Below, one piece after another: positions 18,244 through 24,276 of a stretch of DNA of 48,785 nucleotides. Location of the stretch: the NCBI GenBank assembly GCA_026993525.1, contig JALWSS010000152.1, positions 1 to 48,785 of the forward strand. Direction: 5' to 3'. The notes beneath the pieces were generated by a model, which had not been told where the DNA came from, did not search any database, and worked only from the letters and a program-made list of their open reading frames with translations. Each line of letters opens with the position of its first letter. The first letter of the stretch is position 1. The position numbers and the translations under genes are program-made. Source of the stretch: Saprospiraceae bacterium (GTDB lineage Bacteria > Bacteroidota > Bacteroidia > Chitinophagales > Saprospiraceae).

Positions 18244-18563
18244 GAGTAGAGAGTAGGGAGTAGGGTTTAGGGTGTAGGATGTAGGGTTAGGAACTGCTAC
18301 TCTGCTAAACTCTGTGGTTAAAAGGTGTAGGGTGTAGGGTTAGGAACTGCTACTCTGCTAAACTCTGTGGTTAAACTCCGTTTTACTCTGTGGTTAAAAA
18401 GTGTAGGATGTAGGGTTTGGAACTGCTACTTTGTTAAACTCTGTGGTTAAACTCTGTTTTACTCTGTGATTAAAAAGTGTAGGGTGTAGGGTTTGGAACT
18501 GCTACTCTGTTAAACTCTGTGGTTAAACTCCGTTTTACTCTGTGGTTAAAAAGTGTAGGGTTT
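18243..18563. repeat. Tandem array of about 76-nt units
   Basis: After a few GAGTAGG and GTAGGGT heptamers, four long units start with GGAACTGCTACT at 18290, 18343, 18419 and 18495. Their lengths are 53, 76, 76 and 69 nt. A full unit is GGAACTGCTACTCTG, TTAAACTCTGTGGTTAAACT, CTGTTTTACTCTGTGGTTAA, then GTGTAGGGTGTAGGGTTT. Each unit thus contains the two smaller families (ACTCTGTGGTTAAA and GTAGGGT) in fixed order. No gene is seen in this convergent spacer. Confidence 0.9.
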
Positions 18564-18616
18564 GGAAGGGCTAGCCCTTTTCATCCCTCATCCCTCATCC
18601 CTCATCCCTCATTCCT
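18552..18616. repeat. Composite repeat island, copy 4
   Basis: GTGTAGGGTTTGGA, then AGGGCTAGCCCT (18567-18578) in the place of the AGCTAGCT centre, then five CTCATCC units. The centre keeps palindromic symmetry though its outer bases differ from other copies, which suggests compensatory change. Confidence 0.75.
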
Positions 18617-18658
18617 GGGTAGGGAGTTTGGAGCATGGTTTGGGATTGGGGCTTCCTG

Positions 18659-19789
18659 TTAGCTGACAAAATCAATAAAATTCTCCCGGTTGATGAGTTG
18701 CCATGTTGCTTCGGGATAGGTTTCCAGCCAGGATTTTGGAGCCCTGGTTTTGGATGCTTTCCATTTGAATTCAAATCCGGGGAGTTTTCCATCGCGCTCT
18801 TCCAGGTAATCCACTTCAGCTCCAGTATAGGTGCGCCAGAACCAGCTGTCACCGTAAATGTGATCGTAGGCTTTCTTTTTCATGCGTTCCGAAACGAGGA
18901 AATTCTCCCAAAGAGCCCCGGTGTCCTGCCGGAATTCAAGGGAATTGAAATTGTCAATGAGCATATTGCGGATCCCATTGTCGAAAAAATAAATCTTGTT
19001 CATTTTGCTGATTTCCTTGCGCAGGTTTCGGCTGAAGCCTCCCAACCGGAAAATGATGAAACCCTTCTCCAACAGATCAATGTAATTGTTGATGGTCTCG
19101 TGACTAAGCTCCAGCGATTTAGCCAGTTCATGAACTGACACCAGCGATCCCGCCTGGAATGCCAGTAGCTTCAAGAGCCTGACCAATTTGTCGGAATGCT
19201 TGATGTTGGTGAGTTGAAGAATGTCTTTGTACAGGTAAGAAGAAGCCAGCTCCTGCAATATCCTCACTTTTTTCTCCGCCCCTTCGGCAAGCAATACATC
19301 CGGATACATGCCGTAGAGCAGGTAGCTTTCAAGGTTTTGCTTGACTTCAAACGGTGTGTGGTCATTCAACAATTCTTTCACTGCAATCGGGTACAAGCGG
19401 TGGGTCCTGGTACGCCCGGTCAGGGGTTCCGCAACTTTATTGGCCAGTTCGAATGAGGATGACCCTGTTGCAATGATTCGCAACCGGGGCAAGTGATCGT
19501 GAAGGATTTTCAGGTTGATTCCGATGTTCCGAATATTTTGCGCTTCGTCAATGAACAGCAATTCATTGTCTCCAATCATCTCTTTCATTTTGCCCAAATC
19601 CCGGCTGGAAAGTACATCCTGATAAGCCAGCAAATCAGCATTCACCTCCAGCTTCCGATAAGGCAGTTCGCTAGTGACCTTCTTTACCAATGTGGTTTTC
19701 CCAACCTGCCTTGCCCCGTAAACGATGACTACTTTTTTGCCTTCGGTGATGTCCTGAACGAGGTCTTTTTCTATTGCTCGCTTTATCAT
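18659..19789 (-). CDS. AAA ATPase with DUF4143 domain (first copy)
   Basis: A 376-residue cytosolic ATPase of the AAA_14/DUF4143 type. Walker A is YGARQVGKTT (24-33), Walker B LLFIDEAQNI with Asp81 and Glu82, sensor segment IIATGSSSFEL. The middle part has a winged-helix-like stretch (SVHELAKSLELSHETINNYI) and the C-terminal DUF4143 has AEVDYLEERDG...GFEFKWK, a D...ExK pattern like PD-(D/E)XK nucleases. Cellular role of the family is not established. The gene stands alone with a repeat array at its 3' side and two 32-nt direct repeats 35-100 bp before its start. A second family member lies 2.5 kb away but is only distantly similar, so this is not a recent duplication. Confidence 0.88.
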   Translation of the reverse strand: MIKRAIEKDLVQDITEGKKVVIVYGARQVGKTTLVKKVTSELPYRKLEVNADLLAYQDVLSSRDLGKMKEMIGDNELLFIDEAQNIRNIGINLKILHDHLPRLRIIATGSSSFELANKVAEPLTGRTRTHRLYPIAVKELLNDHTPFEVKQNLESYLLYGMYPDVLLAEGAEKKVRILQELASSYLYKDILQLTNIKHSDKLVRLLKLLAFQAGSLVSVHELAKSLELSHETINNYIDLLEKGFIIFRLGGFSRNLRKEISKMNKIYFFDNGIRNMLIDNFNSLEFRQDTGALWENFLVSERMKKKAYDHIYGDSWFWRTYTGAEVDYLEERDGKLPGFEFKWKASKTRAPKSWLETYPEATWQLINRENFIDFVS

Positions 19790-19824
19790 AAATGATTGTG
19801 GTTGATGGTGAGGAGGCCAAATTT

Positions 19825-19888
19825 ACTCTGAATTTTTCGAGTCAACCTGAAAAATTACCCTGAATCTTTCGAGTCAACCTGAAAAATT
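19825..19888. repeat. Two 32-nt direct repeats before first DUF4143 gene
   Basis: Units 19825-19856 and 19857-19888 differ at three positions and end in GAGTCAACCTGAAAAATT. They lie directly upstream of the ATPase gene (minus strand), 36 bp from its ATG. They could be an operator for autoregulation. Confidence 0.75.
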
Positions 19889-19921
19889 CAAGATGCGGGG
19901 ACCCCTCTTTCAACTTTTAAT

Positions 19922-20161
19922 GCCTCGCACGGAGACCACAAAGCACACAGAGGTTTTTTCTCTGTGGACACTGTGGCCTCTGTGAGAGGAAAAAAACGTG
20001 GGATGAATTCAGGCCGCAACTCAAAGTTGCAACCTGATAAGGCCTCTCACGGAGAACACAAAGCACACAGAGGTTTTTTCTCTGTGTCCTCTGCGAGCTC
20101 TGTGAGAGAAAAAAAAAACCGTGGGATAATTCAGGCCGCAACTCAAAGTTGCAACCTGATG
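19922..20161. repeat. Two 120-nt direct repeats, CACGGAG family
   Basis: Units start at 19922 and 20042, exactly 120 nt apart and mostly identical. Each contains CACGGAGA-CACAAAGCACACAGAGG, a CACAGAG/CTCTGTG hairpin over a T-run, GGCCTCTGTGAGAG-like sequence, and the hairpin GCAACT/AGTTGC. Short frames through such repeats give Cys/Leu-rich peptides that are not real proteins. Spacer between two minus-strand genes. Confidence 0.88.
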
Positions 20162-20177
20162 CTGAACCTCTCTAAAC

Positions 20178-20216
20178 TTCCCGGGCTTGTCTCGGGATCA
20201 ACTCCTCTCAACTCCT
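20178..20216. repeat. Variant CCCGGGCTTGTCTCGGGAT palindrome
   Basis: A diverged copy of the CCCGAACTTGTTTCGGG element, followed by CAACTCCTCT repeats that lead into the kinase stop codon. CTCTAAACTTCCCG here recurs as CTCTAAACCTCCCG at the stop. Confidence 0.6.
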
Positions 20217-20912
20217 CTAAACCTCCCGTCCCGATCCCGTGAGACTGGCCCGGCAGATGCCTTTGGGATAGGAGCGTTTGATCAGGGAGGTGAGCTGATG
20301 GTAAACATTGCGGTCAGCGTGGAAGTCGAGGCCGGTGACCTCGATGATGAGGATAGGGACGTTTTGTTCGTTTTTGAAATAGGAGAAGTAAGCCTCCTGC
20401 AGGGAAAGGAGGTATTCAGGCTTGATGTGCCTTTCATAATTGCGGCCCCTTTGGTGGATGTTGCCCAACAGGTCATCCACGCTCCGGTGGAGGTACACCA
20501 GCAGGTCGGGTTTTGGGAAAGTGGCGTTGAGGGTGTGGAACAAGCGCTGAAAAAGGCGGTACTCCTCTTCGTTCAGGTTGTTTTTTGCGAAGAGAAGCGT
20601 TTTGATGAAGAAATAATCGGCGATGGTAAGGCTGGGAAAAAGCGATGGTTTTGAAAGCGCCTCCTGCAACTGTTTGTGGCGCTCCGTCATAAAAAACAGC
20701 TCCACCGGAAAAGCATAGCGCTCGGGGTTTTCGTAGAAGTACGGCAGGAAGGGATTGTCGGTAAACTGTTCCAGAATGAGCTCGGCACCGTAGTCTTCCT
20801 TCAGCATCTTGCAGAGGGTGGTCTTGCCAGCCCCGATGTTGCCTTCGATGGCAATGAAGCGGTGCGGAAAGGGATTGGTGCTGTTTTCTGGCACTGGTCG
20901 TGTATCGCTCAT
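20217..20912 (-). CDS. Deoxynucleoside kinase
   Basis: Cytosolic kinase of the dCK/dGK family that phosphorylates deoxynucleosides in the salvage pathway. P-loop GNIGAGKTT at 24-32, the EQF and ERHKQLQEALS segments that shape the nucleoside pocket, the DYFFIKTLLFAKNNL region, and YLHRSVDDLLGNIHQRGR with the arginine-rich lid are present. At 231 residues it is slightly long. The last 10 residues (ASLTGSGREV) are encoded by GC-rich palindromic sequence and are unlikely to be native. The start follows folK by 21 bp, so the two are an operon; folK and dNK neighbours are common in Bacteroidota. Substrate preference (dA, dG or dC) cannot be told. Confidence 0.9.
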   Translation of the reverse strand: MSDTRPVPENSTNPFPHRFIAIEGNIGAGKTTLCKMLKEDYGAELILEQFTDNPFLPYFYENPERYAFPVELFFMTERHKQLQEALSKPSLFPSLTIADYFFIKTLLFAKNNLNEEEYRLFQRLFHTLNATFPKPDLLVYLHRSVDDLLGNIHQRGRNYERHIKPEYLLSLQEAYFSYFKNEQNVPILIIEVTGLDFHADRNVYHQLTSLIKRSYPKGICRASLTGSGREV

Positions 20913-20933
20913 AGTTCTTTCTTCCTTAGCCGG

Positions 20934-21443
20934 TTACACCGGCAATACAGTGGCATCCAACAAAATTACCTCCAACGGATCGGTGGATTCCATGTACAGT
21001 TCCTCAATGTTCTTTTTGAACACCGGATGCCGCTTGTCTGGTGCTATTTCCAACATGGGGATGAGTACAAAGTTTCTTTTGTGAAGCAACGGATGAGGTA
21101 TTTTGAGCCCGGGCTGCTCAACCACCTGGTGGTCGTAAAAGAGGATGTCAATGTCAATGGGGCGGGCTTCCCATTTGTTCCTTCTCACCCTGCCAAGTTC
21201 CTCCTCGATTTCCCAGATACGGTGCAAGATCCCAATGGGATTGAGTGAAGAACTCACCTCCAGGGCCTGGTTGAGGTAAGGAGGCTGATCCACGTTGCCC
21301 CAGGCCTCCGTTTCGTAATAATGGGAGGCCTTTCCCACTTTCCCGATCCGGTCATCAATGAGACGGGCAGCCGCTTCGAGGTTTGCAATCCGGTTTCCCA
21401 GATTGCCGCCGGTGAGAAGGTAAACTTTGTGTAATTTCGCCAT
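20934..21443 (-). CDS. folK: HPPK, folate pyrophosphokinase
   Basis: 6-hydroxymethyl-7,8-dihydropterin pyrophosphokinase, which moves pyrophosphate from ATP to the pterin before DHPS in folate synthesis. The family signature is complete: LLTGGNLGNRIANLEAA at the N-terminus, HYYETEAWGNVDQPPYLNQA, EEELGRVRRNKWEARPIDID with the two Mg-binding aspartates, and IPHPLLHKRNFVLIPMLEI. Length 169 is normal. It is first in an operon with the deoxynucleoside kinase. The only possible oddity is a usual Ser/Leu GSN motif changed to GGN. Confidence 0.95.
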   Translation of the reverse strand: MAKLHKVYLLTGGNLGNRIANLEAAARLIDDRIGKVGKASHYYETEAWGNVDQPPYLNQALEVSSSLNPIGILHRIWEIEEELGRVRRNKWEARPIDIDILFYDHQVVEQPGLKIPHPLLHKRNFVLIPMLEIAPDKRHPVFKKNIEELYMESTDPLEVILLDATVLPV

Positions 21444-21526
21444 GGCCGCAAAAGTATAAATCCGGCCTAACTTGACCGGCCGGTCAGGGAAATTGTTGGA
21501 ACCAATTTTTCCACCTGCCGTTTACT

Positions 21527-21682
21527 ATGCTCAACTCAAAGTGGTTTGAGAATAATCCATTACGCAAGTCAAGTGTGGATGGAGAGTTTGGGTCCCGAAT
21601 CCCGTCCCGTCCCGAAATTCTTCGGGATTCGGGATCGAGACGGGATCGCCGCCCAAACCACTTCGTTTTGAGTATATGAGCA
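21527..21682. repeat. Nested inverted repeat, folK/unknown gene spacer
   Basis: Outer arms: CTCAACTCAAAGTGGTTTG on the left (21530-21548) and the partly complementary CAAACCACTTCGTTTTGAG on the right (21654-21672). Inner hairpin 21592-21646: TCCCGAATCCCGTCCCG and its complement around AAATTC. It looks like a non-autonomous palindromic element that has captured a CCCGAA-type hairpin. The spacer is divergent; no gene is seen. Confidence 0.65.
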
Positions 21683-21694
21683 AACCGAACTTGC

Positions 21695-22117
21695 ATGTCA
21701 GCTAAAAGTGAGATCGTCTCCCAAATCAGAACCAAACTGATGCAACCACAGTACGAAGAGGCCATGGGCCTGTGGCTGGAACACCTCGCCACCGATGAAA
21801 ACTTTCTGCTCAACAGCATTCCGACCGAAGAATCAAAAGAAACCATTCTGAAGGCCCTCAACATGATTGCCAAACAGGTCTTCCAGGGCCAGGAATTCGT
21901 CATCAACAGCATCAGCCTCCGCAAGAACCTCACTTACAACCTCATCCACGGTGGCGGATTCATTCACCGGGCCAATTTTGTACTTTTCTACTTTCCCGAC
22001 ATGGAAATGGGCTGCCTGCTGCTCAACTCCAACCGCACCTACTACATCCGTATCAGCAACCTGGACAAACCCTTCAACCCCGCCGGCATTGCCCCCGGCG
22101 ACGGAGAGTGGAATTGA
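21695..22117 (+). CDS. Conserved-looking hypothetical protein
   Basis: A 140-residue soluble protein that I do not recognise. It is rich in helices in the first half (IVSQIRTKLMQPQYEEAMGLWLEHL) and likely strands later (GGGFIHRANFVLFYFPDMEMGCLLLNSNRTYYIRI). There is no signal peptide, membrane segment or metal motif. Codon use and amino-acid composition match its neighbours, so it is a real gene. The ATG gives a plausible N-terminus (SAKSEIVSQIR). It is divergent from folK, and its stop is followed directly by a repeat island. No function is proposed. Confidence 0.72.
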   Translation: MSAKSEIVSQIRTKLMQPQYEEAMGLWLEHLATDENFLLNSIPTEESKETILKALNMIAKQVFQGQEFVINSISLRKNLTYNLIHGGGFIHRANFVLFYFPDMEMGCLLLNSNRTYYIRISNLDKPFNPAGIAPGDGEWN

Positions 22118-22193
22118 TTGTAGGGTGTAGGGTGTAGGGTGTAGGGAGTAGGGTTGAGGGGAGCTAGCTCTGTCATCCCTCATCCCTCATCCC

Positions 22194-22229
22194 TCCCCCG
22201 ATGCCGATATTTATCGGCACGGGGCATCC
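22194..22229. repeat. GATGCC...GGCAT framed hairpin, copy C
   Basis: Same frame as 1145-1180 with core GATATTTATC in place of AATAATTATC. Confidence 0.75.
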
Positions 22230-22252
22230 CTCATCCCTCATCCTGCCGGAGG

Positions 22253-22281
22253 CAGTCCCGAACTTGTTTCGGGATCATCCC
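22253..22281. repeat. CCCGAACTTGTTTCGGGAT palindrome, copy 3
   Basis: Exact match, with flanks, to the copies at 6951 and 13991. Confidence 0.8.
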
Positions 22282-22309
22282 TGGTTTACTTCTTCACTCT
22301 GCGCCTGCT

Positions 22310-23473
22310 TTATTCCGGCATTACCCGAAGGGCTTCCCTCCAGGAGAGGAGTTGCCCGAATGCGGTGGACAAGCTCTGCTCCCCACCATAGACCACATAG
22401 CTCTTGTCGAGCGGGTGGGCGGTGAGTTTGTTCCAATACCTGAGTCCGTCAAAATAAGACTTATTCATGGTTTTCCCCGATTTGAGTTCCACGGGAGTTA
22501 GTTCTCCGGCATGATCGAGCAGGCAATCAATCTCATGGCCGTGGTTGTCGCGCCAGAAGTAGAGGTTGGGTTGGAGGCCCCGGTTGAGCCGGTATTTCAG
22601 GAATTCGACAATCAGGAGGTTTTCAAACAGGGCACCTTTGGCAAAATGGGTTTCAACCTGCTGCCTGTTTTCAATAAAGAGCAGTGAAGATGCCAGCCCA
22701 GGGTCCAGGAAGTACAATTTTGGGCGCTTGATGATACGCTTGTTGAAATTCTTATGGTGCGGCATAAGCCTGAAAACGATGAAACTGGCTTCCAGCACCG
22801 ACAACCAGGATTCTGCCGTGTTCGGACTTATGCCGGCGTCTGTGGCCAATGAGCTTACGTTCAGGATTTGCCCCACTCTGCCGGCACATAAACGGAGGAA
22901 CCTGGCAAATGAACTGAGGTCACCGATGTTCTGCACTTGCCTGACATCCCGTTCTACAAAGGTGTTTACATAAGATGGGTAAAACTCATGAGGCGCCAGG
23001 TGGCGATCGAAAACACGGGGGTAAAGCCCTTTGAAAAGGGCGTCCTCATAACTTGTAAATCCCAGCCCGGAAGCCTGCATTTCCTCCAGCGACAGGGGCA
23101 TCAGGTTCAACACTGCGGCTCTCCCGGCCAGCGACTGAGTGATCCGGCTCATCAGGAGAAAATTTTGGGAGCCACTGAGAATAAATTGAGCGTTTGGGTT
23201 ACTATCTACAATTCCCTGGAGGTAAGAAAATATTGTGGGAACACGCTGTGCTTCGCCAATGATGGCCCCTTCCGGGTAATTGGCCAAATAGCCCCTGGGA
23301 TCTTCATTCACCAGGATGAAGGTGTCCGGATCTTCGAGTGAAATGTAGGGCAAGTCAGTGAAAAGCGATTTCAGCAAGGTGGTCTTACCGGATTGTCTCG
23401 GGCCAGTAAGAAATAGAACCGGATATTTTTCAGAAAGTCTGAGGAGGGTATCAGAAATGGTCCTTTTGATCAT
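22310..23473 (-). CDS. AAA ATPase with DUF4143 domain (second copy)
   Basis: A 387-residue AAA_14/DUF4143 protein. Walker A FLTGPRQSGKTT (22-33) is intact. In the Walker B place the protein reads GAIIGEAQRVP, with Gly73 where the family has Asp, while Glu74 and the AQRVP sensor-like tail are kept; the GGC codon is one transition away from GAC. Sensor segment FILSGSQNFLLM, a winged-helix-like part (NVSSLATDAGISPNTAESWL), and the C-terminal EIDCLLDHAGELTPVELKSGKT (D...ExK pattern) follow. ATP hydrolysis may be impaired. Its upstream region has four TGTACA sites. Convergent with the hypothetical gene and facing a repeat island. Confidence 0.88.
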   Translation of the reverse strand: MIKRTISDTLLRLSEKYPVLFLTGPRQSGKTTLLKSLFTDLPYISLEDPDTFILVNEDPRGYLANYPEGAIIGEAQRVPTIFSYLQGIVDSNPNAQFILSGSQNFLLMSRITQSLAGRAAVLNLMPLSLEEMQASGLGFTSYEDALFKGLYPRVFDRHLAPHEFYPSYVNTFVERDVRQVQNIGDLSSFARFLRLCAGRVGQILNVSSLATDAGISPNTAESWLSVLEASFIVFRLMPHHKNFNKRIIKRPKLYFLDPGLASSLLFIENRQQVETHFAKGALFENLLIVEFLKYRLNRGLQPNLYFWRDNHGHEIDCLLDHAGELTPVELKSGKTMNKSYFDGLRYWNKLTAHPLDKSYVVYGGEQSLSTAFGQLLSWREALRVMPE

Positions 23474-23481
23474 GGCAATTA

Positions 23482-23578
23482 TGTACAGATTTGCAATTGG
23501 ATTGCAAAACTGTACAAAATAAGCCCAAAAACAAATTTAGAACTGTACAATTTTTCAGTCGTACTGCAAAACTGTACA
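23482..23578. promoter_or_regulatory. Four TGTACA sites before second DUF4143 gene
   Basis: TGTACA palindromes begin at 23482, 23511, 23544 and 23573 (spacings 29, 33, 29). Sites 2 and 4 share TGCAAAACTGTACAAAAT exactly. Spacing of 62 bp between sites 1-3 and 2-4 shows a duplicated two-site module. The pattern suits an operator for the adjacent ATPase (start at 23473) or for a regulator elsewhere. Confidence 0.6.
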
Positions 23579-23581
23579 AAA

Positions 23582-24256
23582 TTACCCATTTTTCGGCTGG
23601 TTCTCTTTTGCGGATTTGGAAGCGCGTTCACGGGCTTCTTTTTCGCTCTCTTTTTTGATGCGGGTAAGGTCGGAGTAAAGCGCTTTGACGTACTGCTCGT
23701 CCACCGCCCAGAGGATGATGCGGCGGTTACCGTCCACTTTTACATAGCGGGTGCCTTTTTCGGGATGGGTCATTTCGATGAAGCCCGGGCCATACCATTT
23801 TTCCATGAGGTCTTTGACCTGCAACACCAGGCTGTCGGCCCAAAGTTTTTTGTTCCAGGGCGCCCATGCTTTGTAGTTGAACATCACAGGCATTTCGGCC
23901 ACCACGCCGTCTTCGTTGAAGGTTGGATAGAAGTTCATCACAGCGGGGTACTCCAGTTCGTCCATGGTGTATTCCACGCTGGTGTTGAACTGGCCCTGTT
24001 TGAATTTTTTGGTTTTGTTGAGTTTCCAGCAATGTTTGTAAAAGCTGTCGGCGGTCATTCCGAGGTACAGCCCAAAAAACAGGCTGTCGTGCCGCTCTCC
24101 CGAGGCCAGTTCACGCTCCACCATCTGTTCGTACTCAGTTTGGCAGCCCGTGAGCAGCAGCCCGGCGAAAACAAAGGCCAGGGCCAATGCTGCCAGGATC
24201 GAGCTGCTTTTTGACAGGCGTTTTTGAGAATCATCCTTCAGGGGCATTTTGCTCAT
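23582..24256 (-). CDS. Lipoprotein of unknown function, downstream of FG-GAP gene
   Basis: Putative lipoprotein: a hydrophobic segment ends in the lipobox LLTGC (Cys38 from the chosen start), followed by QTEYEQMVERELASGERHDSLFFGLYLGMTADSFYKHC. The rest is hydrophilic with a Lys/Glu-rich coiled-coil-like tail (KKESEKEARERASKS). I do not recognise the family. Chosen start is the ATG of MSKMPLKDD; the frame is open back to a TTG whose TTGA overlaps the stop of the upstream gene, which could mean coupling. It lies 20-21 bp after the FG-GAP gene and is probably co-transcribed. The GLYLGMTxxxFYKHCWKLN pattern resembles secreted proteins of Bacteroidota that I cannot name. Confidence 0.75.
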   Translation of the reverse strand: MSKMPLKDDSQKRLSKSSSILAALALAFVFAGLLLTGCQTEYEQMVERELASGERHDSLFFGLYLGMTADSFYKHCWKLNKTKKFKQGQFNTSVEYTMDELEYPAVMNFYPTFNEDGVVAEMPVMFNYKAWAPWNKKLWADSLVLQVKDLMEKWYGPGFIEMTHPEKGTRYVKVDGNRRIILWAVDEQYVKALYSDLTRIKKESEKEARERASKSAKENQPKNG

Positions 24257-24276
24257 AGTTGTTTTGTTTTTCTTCT

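Larger units (their letters stand above)
22121..22309. repeat. Composite repeat island, copy 5
   Basis: GTAGGGT and GGGAGTA heptamers, GTTGAGGGGAGCTAGCTC (palindrome 22161-22170), CTCATCC units, the framed hairpin copy C (22194-22229), more CTCATCC, a CCTGCCGGAGGCAG mini-hairpin and the CCCGAACTTGTTTCGGG palindrome (22253-22281). It is the most complete copy of the island. The 3' part overlaps the end of the second DUF4143 gene's downstream region. Confidence 0.88.

Noticed and set aside
18290-18563. CRISPR array
   Set aside because: Units of 53-76 nt have no unique spacers; the whole unit is repeated, and no cas gene is in the window.
19917-20141. Small ORF with Cys-rich peptide (KNLCVLC) on the minus strand
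   Set aside because: It is the translation of the 120-nt direct repeats and has no start context or homologue-like composition.
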